DNA of 64,000 nucleotides from Bacillota bacterium (lineage in GTDB: Bacteria > Bacillota > Clostridia > Lachnospirales > Bianqueaceae). The position numbers and the translations under genes were made by a program. The stretch's first letter is position 1. Each line of letters starts with the position of its first letter. Below are positions 8,303-16,422 of the stretch, piece by piece. The notes under the pieces are model-generated. The model did not search any database and had not been told where the DNA came from. It saw only the letters and a program-made list of their open reading frames with translations. The stretch covers positions 62,001 through 126,000 of the forward strand of contig JAFRZE010000049.1 in the NCBI GenBank assembly GCA_017442735.1. The letters run 5' to 3'.

Positions 8303-10075
8303 TTACTCCACTTCCGGAATCGTATGGAATCCGTCACTGGAAACGGATACGGTATAGAGCTGATCATCCACCGTCAGCTCCACGACCGTTCCGACCTGAT
8401 CCGCCGTGAAGTAGAAGACTTCTTCCGTGCCGTACTGGCCGGTTACGCGAAGCGCCGTATAACCGACAGTCGGGATCGGGAAGAACTCGACTTCGGCGAC
8501 TTCGCCCAGAAGGTTCTTTGCCTTCAGCTGAACGGAAGCCATCACATCGATGCCTTCATAACCGGCAAGTCCGTAAGGATCGTAGGTTCCGTAATAGGTG
8601 ATGCCGCTTTTTGCCGGTCTTTCCGGATCGACCAGGCGTGTCTGGAAACGAAGCGTCATCGCCTCACCGGCTGCCTTGTCCTCACCGATCTCCAGGACAA
8701 AATATGGATAATCTTCCCATTCGGGACCGTAGTAGTGAAGCTTATAATTATCACCGAACGCGAAGCAGTAGGTCTCGCCGTATTCGATATCGTCGGGGAC
8801 CGCGTTAATGGTGTTGCCGTCGATCGTAAGGGTGACCTTTTCGGGATCCGTTACCATCACGAATCCGGGCGCGAAATAGCCTTCCACGGTGCTGCCGGCC
8901 TTTAAGGTGACCATCAGCTCATCCGCCAGGACACGCATCAGATCCTCCATCATATAGCCGCTGTCGGCGGTAGGATACTTCTTCACGATGATATGGTAAT
9001 CGGAATGCTGCTGAGAAAGCCGAACCAGCAACTGTTCTTCGCTCTCATCCAGTCCGTCCGTCAGTACGACCACATATTTCAGCGCATTAGATCGGCTGAT
9101 CAGTATCAGTTCTTCGACCGCGTGATCCAGTACTTCACTGAAGGGACGACCGTTCACGGGAAGGATCCCTTCGTGCAGATTGATCCCGCCGCTGGTCAGA
9201 AGTCCTTTGAGCTGCTGAATCGAGGTGTCCAGGTCGATCGTCGTGTCCGTATGATCATCTTCGATCACGACCATATCCATGGGCGATACGCTTAATGAAC
9301 CGATCTCCATGGCTACGCTCGAAGTGAAATTCTTGTCCAGATCGGTGGCCCATCCGGAGAGCTCAAATACGGTCTCATCCAGTGTGGGGATCACACGGAT
9401 CTTCTCAGTTTTGATGGGCTCATCATTCAGTACGATGCCGCCCCACATGATGGCGCTGAGCCTTGACTGAAGCTCATATCCGCCTGCCAGCGCTTCGTAG
9501 GAACGATCGTAGATCCTGGCTGATACTTCTACAGTGAGATACAGGCTCTCACGAACGCTCATGGCGATGGTGACATATCCGTCATGCGCGTTATAGGAGA
9601 TAAGATCCGCGTTACCGGATGTGATCTCCACGTCACCTGTAGCTGCGAGCACCGGATCGAGCCGAAGGATGAGGGTCATGGTCTTCGCCCCGTTCGCCGC
9701 GAGCAGATACTGAATATTATCATATCCGTAGAACATCTCGGACAGATTCATGGTGACGATCTCTTTCACCTGAATGTTATCGCGCGTACGGATAAAACCA
9801 TCATTTTCCATCATGGCAAGATGATAGGCTTCGTCTTCTTCCGGCTCGATGATCCTGCCCTGTTCATTGGTCAGGACCTGGCGGATCGTTACGCCCTCCA
9901 TCTCGGAAGCATGCGCTGTTTCAGGCAATAAAAATGCCTGGAACAATACACAGACAGCCAGGAGGATCGCTCCCAGCTTCAGTCCTTTGGTTAGTGTACT
10001 ATTCCGGCGATTTTCTTTTCGCCACCACCGGCCTTTATCGGTGGTTCGATCATTCGAACGTATGCAGTTTTTCAT
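8303..10075 (-). CDS. Secreted VWA-like protein of unknown function
   Basis: This 590-residue protein has a basic N-terminus, a hydrophobic segment (about residues 30-50) and an ALA/HASE-type cleavage region, so it is probably exported. The middle part (about 255-365) resembles a von Willebrand factor A fold: a strand ending MVVIEDDHTDTTIDLDTS, then ALKYVVVLTDGLDESEE. The classic DxSxS metal motif is not clearly kept. Beta-rich flanks make up the rest. No sortase signal or membrane anchor is visible at the C-terminus. It heads a two-gene unit with serS, an unusual pairing. The role is unknown; a cell-envelope or adhesion function is only a guess. Confidence 0.7.
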   Translation of the reverse strand: MKNCIRSNDRTTDKGRWWRKENRRNSTLTKGLKLGAILLAVCVLFQAFLLPETAHASEMEGVTIRQVLTNEQGRIIEPEEDEAYHLAMMENDGFIRTRDNIQVKEIVTMNLSEMFYGYDNIQYLLAANGAKTMTLILRLDPVLAATGDVEITSGNADLISYNAHDGYVTIAMSVRESLYLTVEVSARIYDRSYEALAGGYELQSRLSAIMWGGIVLNDEPIKTEKIRVIPTLDETVFELSGWATDLDKNFTSSVAMEIGSLSVSPMDMVVIEDDHTDTTIDLDTSIQQLKGLLTSGGINLHEGILPVNGRPFSEVLDHAVEELILISRSNALKYVVVLTDGLDESEEQLLVRLSQQHSDYHIIVKKYPTADSGYMMEDLMRVLADELMVTLKAGSTVEGYFAPGFVMVTDPEKVTLTIDGNTINAVPDDIEYGETYCFAFGDNYKLHYYGPEWEDYPYFVLEIGEDKAAGEAMTLRFQTRLVDPERPAKSGITYYGTYDPYGLAGYEGIDVMASVQLKAKNLLGEVAEVEFFPIPTVGYTALRVTGQYGTEEVFYFTADQVGTVVELTVDDQLYTVSVSSDGFHTIPEVE

Positions 10076-10137
10076 TTGTCCCCGTTTCCTTCCCCCCCAC
10101 CTCGTTTCTTTTATCTGTAAAAGGGGAAATTTATCTA

Positions 10138-10166
10138 ATTATAAACGAATTATGCGTCCTGCGCAA
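10138..10166 (-). promoter_or_regulatory. Promoter for the VWA-serS unit
   Basis: On the minus strand TTGCGC (10161-10166), a 17-nt spacer and a perfect TATAAT (10138-10143) lie about 60 nt upstream of the VWA-like gene. The leader between them is G-rich and holds no T-box or other recognised element. Confidence 0.7.
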
Positions 10167-10218
10167 GCATAAATTCTGAATATATACAGGTTTTTTATCC
10201 TTTATTTTGAGGATCCGG

Positions 10219-10866
10219 TCAATAATATCTCTTCTCCCTGCCAACGGTGGTCGGTCCTGAATGTCCGCTGTACAAAGTCACATTCTCCGGAAGGGTAAGG
10301 ACCTTTTCCCGAATACTATGAAAAAGCACTTTTCCGTCCCCTCCGGGGAAACGGTCATTGCCATATCCGCCGCCTTCGAAGATCGTATCTCCCACAAAGC
10401 AGACCGCCTGCTCTTCACAGTACCAGAGGCAGGAATCCTCCGTATGCCCGGGAGTATGGATCAGCCGGACGGCGAGACTGCCTTCATCCAGCTTTACCTC
10501 TTCTCCTTCCGCCAGATAATCTACATGGACATCCGACTCTTGAAGCCGTATTTCTTCACCGAATCCCTGAGACAGATTCCAGAAGGGATCTGTCAGATAC
10601 TTCTCTCCGTTTTCATGCGCATAGATCCGCAGGCTCTGCCCGTCCTCTCCGGCTGCCCGAACAAGATCCATCACCCCGCCGATATGATCGAAATGTCCAT
10701 GGGTCAGGAGGATCTTTTCGACGACCCATCCTCTCTCCGCCGCCAGACGCCAAAGTCCCGCGCCTTGTGAGCCCGGATCGATCAGAAATCCGTGATTTGT
10801 CTCATCATCCAGAAAGAAATATGCGTTTTCCGTGATCATGCCCCTTGTCTGTACACCGTATACCAT
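10219..10866 (-). CDS. MBL-fold metallo-hydrolase (glyoxalase II-like)
   Basis: This 215-residue protein has all metal ligands of the glyoxalase-II-like metallo-beta-lactamase family: THGHFDH (about residues 55-61), HTPGHT near 138, GDTIF near 160 and SGHSGPT near the C-terminus. It probably hydrolyses a thioester such as S-lactoyl-thiol, but the substrate is not known. Its ATG overlaps the last base of the flavoprotein stop codon (TAATG), pointing to translational coupling. It is the last gene of the map operon. Confidence 0.88.
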   Translation of the reverse strand: MVYGVQTRGMITENAYFFLDDETNHGFLIDPGSQGAGLWRLAAERGWVVEKILLTHGHFDHIGGVMDLVRAAGEDGQSLRIYAHENGEKYLTDPFWNLSQGFGEEIRLQESDVHVDYLAEGEEVKLDEGSLAVRLIHTPGHTEDSCLWYCEEQAVCFVGDTIFEGGGYGNDRFPGGDGKVLFHSIREKVLTLPENVTLYSGHSGPTTVGREKRYY

Positions 10867-12623
10867 TAGGATCCTCCCCCCTGCCTTGCTCTGACGCCGA
10901 AGATCTTCGGCGTATGCGTCCCGTACGTGCCGGAAAACTCGATCCGGATCTCATCTGTCTGGGCCGGACTTTCCGGTATGATCCGCACATCGCGGAAATA
11001 GTTATCTTTGATCTCCGTCTTTTGAATGGTCTCGCCTTTCAGGAGAAATGCACAGGAAAGGCCGCGGATCAGCTCGGGCGGCGTCCCCGCCGGTTCTCTT
11101 TGCAGTTGATATTCGGACAGGCTGATCGTCAGCTGTTTTGACAAGTTCGAATCGAGCAGGATCTGTAATTCGCGAATGGACGAAGGTTCTTGCAGTTCAA
11201 ACCGGATCCAGCCGTTTTCGCTTACGCTTTGGAAGAAGTTGCCCTCTTCACCGACCGTCCGTGTATAAGGGCTGATCAGGTTTTCCGGTCCCGCTCCCGG
11301 AAGCGCCGGGGAGGACGTAATGGCTGCCTTTGTCAGCGGATCTGTGCTGTCATCATACACAATACCCGGAAGGTACACGTCCTGCCGGATCAGGCGCTGC
11401 TGCAGTTCATGGATCCTTTCCTGTCCGACCTGTCTGGGCGTTATGCCGTACCGGACCGCTATAGCCGCGGCTTCTCCGACCGCCTGACCACCCACAGCGC
11501 ATGTCGCCATCACACGGCTGGACGCAAAGGCTCCCGGACTCGCAGAGATATCCCGGCCCGCCATCATCAGGTTTTCGATATTCCTTGAATAGTAGCACCG
11601 GTAGGGGATCGCGTACACATCTTTCATCAGCTGCGTATGATTGGGCGGCATCTGCAGATTGGTAAAGCCGTCGATCGTATGGACATCGATGGGCCAGCCG
11701 CCATAGGCTACGGTATCTTCAAATCGTGAGCCGAGGAGACAGTCCTCTTCCCTCAGCTGATAGTCCCCCAGGATCCGCCGGCTTTCCCTCTTGCCCGGAA
11801 GGAAGCCCACCCATTCGAGCTCATAGTTTTCAGCGCCATGCTGACCGCCGTTTTTGATATGATCCCAGACGCCATAAACCGATTTCAGAAGTTCATCCCG
11901 GATCTTTTCCGCGTCAAAGATCGTATCCATCTCTCCGCCGCCCAGTTCGATCCACCAGTAACCGGAAGAGATCTCTCTGTGATCACGTCCGGCCATATCC
12001 TCTTCCGTAAACGAATATGCCCAGAAAGGTTTGATAAACCTGACCGGATGCCCCATATCCCGGGCTTTGAACATCAGGGTGTTGCCCATCGTCTCTTTAC
12101 TCTTCAGTATCTCGGCTTCGGCCTGCTCCGCGACGGTCGCGTCACCGGTCGCGTCGACATAGATCCGGGCTGAAAAAGTAAACTTCGTCTCACTGGTCAG
12201 CTGGACCGCATGGACTCTTTTGATCCGGCGCTCATAGGGATGGATCGCATCTGCTACCGGCACCACCTCTGTTTCCACTTCTGTCACATGAGTATTCAGA
12301 TAAAGTGTCAGATTCTCCTGAAAAGCCGCTTTCTCCCAGAGGATCGCGTCAAAGATCGACCAGACATTCTCCGGATTTCTGTGTTTATGCTCGAGGAATA
12401 TCTCTTCCAGGATCCCTGTCTCCCGCGCGTTGGGTCTCGTCCCGTGATGGTCCGCTCCGCAGATATGCATACGGATCTCGGAGCTCGCGTTGCCTCCGAG
12501 CATCGGCCGGTTCTGGATCAGCGCGGTCCTGGCTCCCGCGCGGGCTGAAGCGATGGCACAGCAAAGTCCGGCCAGTCCGCCGCCGATCACCGCTACGTCA
12601 TATTCTTTTTCGATCCGATTCAT
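10866..12623 (-). CDS. FAD-dependent oxidoreductase (PF12831 type)
   Basis: This 585-residue flavoprotein has an N-terminal dinucleotide fold (AVIGGGLAGLCCA, residues 11-23), then the GGNASSEIRMHI block typical of PF12831 proteins. Near the C-terminal half is the second FAD contact (NLMMAGRDISASPGA, then ATCAVGGQAVG). The last 130 residues look like a beta-sandwich (discoidin-like) module, so the protein may act on a carbohydrate. No signal peptide is seen. The start abuts the methyltransferase stop with no gap. The substrate is unknown. Confidence 0.82.
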   Translation of the reverse strand: MNRIEKEYDVAVIGGGLAGLCCAIASARAGARTALIQNRPMLGGNASSEIRMHICGADHHGTRPNARETGILEEIFLEHKHRNPENVWSIFDAILWEKAAFQENLTLYLNTHVTEVETEVVPVADAIHPYERRIKRVHAVQLTSETKFTFSARIYVDATGDATVAEQAEAEILKSKETMGNTLMFKARDMGHPVRFIKPFWAYSFTEEDMAGRDHREISSGYWWIELGGGEMDTIFDAEKIRDELLKSVYGVWDHIKNGGQHGAENYELEWVGFLPGKRESRRILGDYQLREEDCLLGSRFEDTVAYGGWPIDVHTIDGFTNLQMPPNHTQLMKDVYAIPYRCYYSRNIENLMMAGRDISASPGAFASSRVMATCAVGGQAVGEAAAIAVRYGITPRQVGQERIHELQQRLIRQDVYLPGIVYDDSTDPLTKAAITSSPALPGAGPENLISPYTRTVGEEGNFFQSVSENGWIRFELQEPSSIRELQILLDSNLSKQLTISLSEYQLQREPAGTPPELIRGLSCAFLLKGETIQKTEIKDNYFRDVRIIPESPAQTDEIRIEFSGTYGTHTPKIFGVRARQGGGS

Positions 12624-13532
12624 TTATTCATCCTCCAGCAAGCCCAGTTCGTTTTCCAGGTAAGCTCGTATCTGTGGTTCGATCCAGTAGCTGAATCCCA
12701 CCTGCTTTTCCGGATCCTGATTCAGTCGTTTTTCCTGCCGCCTGATCCGCAGATAGTCCTTCGCGCCGTCAAACTGACTTTCCCACGTATCCGCGAATAC
12801 ATAGTCAAAGTCCTCCGCCTGGGCGCTTCGAAGGTATTCAAAGGCGTCTGCCCGGATCAACCGGATCTTGTCCCTGTGCGGGAAATGCGGCAGCAAGTGT
12901 TCTTCAAACATCCGGATGATCTCTCCGGAGTATTCGACGATCACGATCTCCCGGACGTTTTCCTCCTCTGCCAGCAGAAACGGAAAATAACCGAGACCAA
13001 GCCCCAGCACCAGAAGCCTGCCCGGCCGTGAAAACCACTCCTTCGCGTGCCGGATCGGCTCTTTCAGTGTATTCATCTCCGACGGGCAGATACTCATCCA
13101 CGGGATCTCGTCTTCATAGACAGCCGGAAAACTAACGCTGCGCGGAAAATAGCCGAGCCGCGGCACCATCAGCTGATCGCCCGCTTTTTCTTCCGGCAGT
13201 TCGCTGGTCTTTGGCGCGTCATAAGCGAAGAGCTCGCCGGCTTCATAGCTGACCTTAGCCAGCGTGAATCTTCCGCTGACCGTCCGGTCCGGCAGATCCT
13301 TCATCGCGCGGATATAGGGATCTACCTCGAAATCATCCGCTCGGAGGCATTTCGCCTCAGCCATCAGCATATCCAGGAACTCACCGGATCCCTGGTCTTC
13401 GAAAGCAAAAAAGGTCCGGGATATAAACTCCCGGACCGTCATCAGGTCACCAACCGTCGGCAGTACCGGAGCCTCAGAACCAATATATTCCTGAATCCGC
13501 GCTGTCCATTCGATCGATTCTTCTCTTGTCAC
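12624..13532 (-). CDS. SAM-dependent methyltransferase / spermidine-synthase-like protein
   Basis: This 302-residue protein has a SAM-type nucleotide fold around residues 165-245: LLVLGLGLGYFPFLLA, an acidic strand IVIVEYS and DYVFADTWES. This resembles the spermidine-synthase-like branch of class I methyltransferases, but no amine-binding signature is clear. It is likely to start with GTG at 13532, overlapping the map stop codon as GTGA, with GAGGTG upstream. Residues 1-150 have no domain I recognise. Confidence 0.65.
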   Translation of the reverse strand: MTREESIEWTARIQEYIGSEAPVLPTVGDLMTVREFISRTFFAFEDQGSGEFLDMLMAEAKCLRADDFEVDPYIRAMKDLPDRTVSGRFTLAKVSYEAGELFAYDAPKTSELPEEKAGDQLMVPRLGYFPRSVSFPAVYEDEIPWMSICPSEMNTLKEPIRHAKEWFSRPGRLLVLGLGLGYFPFLLAEEENVREIVIVEYSGEIIRMFEEHLLPHFPHRDKIRLIRADAFEYLRSAQAEDFDYVFADTWESQFDGAKDYLRIRRQEKRLNQDPEKQVGFSYWIEPQIRAYLENELGLLEDE

Positions 13533-14398
13533 CAGCAGAGCACCTCACATCCGTCTTCTGTTACCGTTACCAGGATCTCCCACTGAGCGGACGGACGGCC
13601 GTCCTGTGTATAGATCGTCCAGCCGTTATCCTCATCGCAGTAGATCTCCGGCCGGCCCATGTTGACCATCGGCTCGATGGTAAAGGTCAGGCCCGGTACC
13701 AGCAGCATGCCGGTCCCCGGATCGGAAACAAAGCTCACCCAGGGGTCTTCATGGAATTCCAGGCCGATCCCGTGTCCGCCGATCTCCCGGACCACGCTGT
13801 AGCCGTGGGCCTTCGCGTAGGCATTGACAGCGGCGCCGACATCGCCCAGAAAGCCGTAGGGCTTGACCGCTTTCAGTCCCTGCTCCACACATTCCTTCGT
13901 CACTTCGACCAGACGACGCTTTTCCTCCGACACGTCGCCGATCAGGAACATGCGGGAGGAGTCACTGAAATAGCCGTCCAGGATCGTGGAAACATCCACG
14001 TTGATGATATCGCCGTCTTTCAGAATGATATCCGGATCCGGGATCCCGTGGCAGACTTCGTCATTGATGGAAGTGCAGACGCTCTTCGGAAATCCTTCAT
14101 AATCCAGCGGCGCGGGGATCGCGCCGGCGCGGGTCGTTACTTCATAGATGATATCGTCGATATCCTGCGTGCTCATTCCTGCCTTGATCACTTCAGCGAC
14201 AGCATCCAGACACGCCATGTTGATCCGGGCGGATCGTTTGATCCCTTCGATCTGTTCCGGTGTCTTCAGCAGTTTGTTCGGAGGCACCAGCTTGCCGAGG
14301 TCACGATACATCCGCACTTTCTCATCCTGTGCCATATGGCATTTTTTATACTTTCTTCCACTGCCGCACCAGCAGGGATCGTTCGGACTGATTTTCAT
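13529..14398 (-). CDS. map: Type I methionine aminopeptidase with SEC-C zinc motif
   Basis: This 289-residue enzyme removes the initiator methionine. An N-terminal SEC-C motif (PCWCGSGRKYKKC, residues 8-20) comes before the pita-bread catalytic domain. Metal ligands can be seen in NVDVST, SDSSRMF, GGHGIG and TIEPMV. The extended form with an N-terminal zinc motif is common in Clostridia. The start has AGAGG upstream. It is the first gene of a four-gene run with overlapping ends (map, methyltransferase, flavoprotein, metallo-hydrolase). Confidence 0.93.
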   Translation of the reverse strand: MKISPNDPCWCGSGRKYKKCHMAQDEKVRMYRDLGKLVPPNKLLKTPEQIEGIKRSARINMACLDAVAEVIKAGMSTQDIDDIIYEVTTRAGAIPAPLDYEGFPKSVCTSINDEVCHGIPDPDIILKDGDIINVDVSTILDGYFSDSSRMFLIGDVSEEKRRLVEVTKECVEQGLKAVKPYGFLGDVGAAVNAYAKAHGYSVVREIGGHGIGLEFHEDPWVSFVSDPGTGMLLVPGLTFTIEPMVNMGRPEIYCDEDNGWTIYTQDGRPSAQWEILVTVTEDGCEVLCW

Positions 14399-14431
14399 AC
14401 AAAACCTCTTTTAATCTGTTTAAAAAAGTAA

Positions 14432-14472
14432 ACATTCAGGCTATTGACTTCCCTTTGTCAATCGTTTAGAAT
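14432..14472. promoter_or_regulatory. Divergent promoter region between map and the ABC exporter
   Basis: On the plus strand TTGACT (14444-14449), a 17-nt spacer and TAGAAT (14467-14472) fit the exporter operon. On the minus strand TTGACA (14456-14461) faces map, with only a weak -10 near 14432-14438. The two -35 boxes form an inverted repeat, TTGAC-N8-GTCAA, so the two polymerases, or a shared regulator, would compete for one site. Confidence 0.6.
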
Positions 14473-14558
14473 GAACTTTGCTTGTCACTTTTCTATCTTA
14501 ATATATTATAAACGCTGATAGAAAAAAATCAATCTGTAAATCATTTGTTAAGCGAGTC

Positions 14559-16406
14559 ATGAAAACCAATCAACCGTTATTTACAAAAACCTCACTCGTC
14601 GCTCACTTCCTCCAGGGGTGTAAGCGTTTCTTTATCCTCAGTATCCTGATGTCTTTTCTCAATACCCTGATGGAGATGTTGATCCCCCAGGTCATCCGGC
14701 GTTTCGTGGATTCTGTCATCGGCGATGATCCTCTGAACCTCCCGGCTTTTGCCGAGGCCTGGCTGGCCCGGCTTGCGGCACCCTCGTCCTCTCAGGTATA
14801 TCTTCGCGGACACATGTATCTGGTCGCGATCCTGATCGGCATCCTGGCGCTCCTGGTAGCCTTTGCCTTCTACGGCACGCATCAGTCGAACGCGATCGCC
14901 GCGGAAAAGCTGCACAAGAATATCAGAGAAGAGTTATTTGCTCACATTCAGAAACTTCCTTTTGCCTGGCATATGAAGAACAAGACCGGCGATATCATCC
15001 AGCGCTGCACCTCCGACGCGGAACGTGTTCGGATCTTTATCGCGGAGCAGATGGTTTCGGTGGTCCGGATCGTCATTATGATGGGACTTTCCCTTTACTT
15101 CATGTTCTCCATGGACTGGCGCCTTTCTCTGGTCGCCGCCTGCGCGATCCCGGTGATCGTCGGTTATTCCGCTTTCTTCCACGCGAAGATCGGCGGAAGC
15201 TTTGAAAAATGTGATGAGAATGAAGGCATCCTGTCCACGATCGCTCAGGAAAACCTGACCGGCGTGCGTGTCGTTCGCGCGTTCGGCCGGGAGGAATTCG
15301 AGCGCAAGCGTTTTGAAAAACAGAATGTCTACTATACCGGTCTCTGGATCTCGCTGATGAAACTGATGGCGGTTTTCTGGGGGATCGGAGATTTTATCAG
15401 CGGTCTGCAGGTCCTTCTGATCCTGGTCCTCGGTTCCGTTTTCTGTGTTCGCGGGACTCTCTCGGCCGGTGAATTTATTGCCTTCCTTTCCTACAACATG
15501 ATGCTGATCTGGCCGGTCCGTCAGCTGGGCCGTGTGATCAGCGAGATGAGCAAGGCTGGCGTATCGCTTGATCGTATCATGTATATCATGAACTCGCCAG
15601 TCGAGAAGGACCGTGATAATGCGGTCTCCCGCGAGGAAACGGACAAAGCGCTGAAAGGCGATATCGTCTTTGAAAACGTGAACTTCGGATATGAACCGGA
15701 TATCCCGATCGTATCCGATATCAACCTGACGATCCCGGCCGGCAGCACCTTTGGTATCCTTGGCAGTACGGGATCCGGCAAATCCACCCTGATGCACCTT
15801 CTGAACCGGCTGTATGAACTGCCGGAAGAAAACGGGAAGATCACTATCGGCGGCGTGGATATCGCGGATATGAAAGCGGAAGACCTTCGCCGGAACATCG
15901 GTATGGTCCTGCAGGAGCCCTTCCTTTTCAGCCGTACGATCAGCGAAAATATCAGTATCACCAACCGTAATATGACCATGGAAGAGATCCGTAAGGCAGC
16001 CAAGATCGCCTGTGTGGATGAAGCCATCAAGGAATTCAAAAACGGATATGATACGGTGGTCGGTGAACGCGGCGTCACCCTTTCCGGCGGCCAGAAACAG
16101 CGGACCGCGATCGCCCGAATGCTCACATCCAGAGCGCCGGTCATGGTCTTCGATGATTCTCTTTCCGCTGTCGACGCCGAGACAGATGCCCGCATCCGTC
16201 ATGCTCTTTCTGAATCTCTCGGAGATTCCACCGTCATTCTGATCTCTCACCGCATCACTACCCTGATGCAGGCCGATCAGATCATGGTCCTTGATAAGGG
16301 CCGTATCGTGGAAATGGGCACGCCGGACGAACTGCTGGAGAAAAACGGCATTTACAAGAAGATCTACGATATGCAGCTGTCTCTTTCCGAAGACGAAACC
16401 GCATAA
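14559..16406 (+). CDS. ABC exporter half-transporter, degenerate ATPase site subunit
   Basis: This 615-residue protein has six membrane helices in the first 330 residues and a C-terminal nucleotide-binding domain. Walker A is GSTGSGKST (402-410) and the signature LSGGQKQ is canonical. The Walker B strand reads VMVFDDSLSAVD, with Asp 533 where the catalytic Glu should be. That change is typical of one half of heterodimeric type IV exporters. The next gene encodes the partner. The cargo cannot be inferred; drug or lipid export is usual for this class. It is the first gene of an exporter-SNF2 operon. Confidence 0.9.
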   Translation: MKTNQPLFTKTSLVAHFLQGCKRFFILSILMSFLNTLMEMLIPQVIRRFVDSVIGDDPLNLPAFAEAWLARLAAPSSSQVYLRGHMYLVAILIGILALLVAFAFYGTHQSNAIAAEKLHKNIREELFAHIQKLPFAWHMKNKTGDIIQRCTSDAERVRIFIAEQMVSVVRIVIMMGLSLYFMFSMDWRLSLVAACAIPVIVGYSAFFHAKIGGSFEKCDENEGILSTIAQENLTGVRVVRAFGREEFERKRFEKQNVYYTGLWISLMKLMAVFWGIGDFISGLQVLLILVLGSVFCVRGTLSAGEFIAFLSYNMMLIWPVRQLGRVISEMSKAGVSLDRIMYIMNSPVEKDRDNAVSREETDKALKGDIVFENVNFGYEPDIPIVSDINLTIPAGSTFGILGSTGSGKSTLMHLLNRLYELPEENGKITIGGVDIADMKAEDLRRNIGMVLQEPFLFSRTISENISITNRNMTMEEIRKAAKIACVDEAIKEFKNGYDTVVGERGVTLSGGQKQRTAIARMLTSRAPVMVFDDSLSAVDAETDARIRHALSESLGDSTVILISHRITTLMQADQIMVLDKGRIVEMGTPDELLEKNGIYKKIYDMQLSLSEDETA

Positions 16407-16422
16407 TCCGATAGGAGTTACC

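Noticed and set aside
10076-10218. Possible T-box or riboswitch before the VWA-serS unit
   Set aside because: The leader from the promoter is only about 60 nt and lacks T-box sequence and a terminator.
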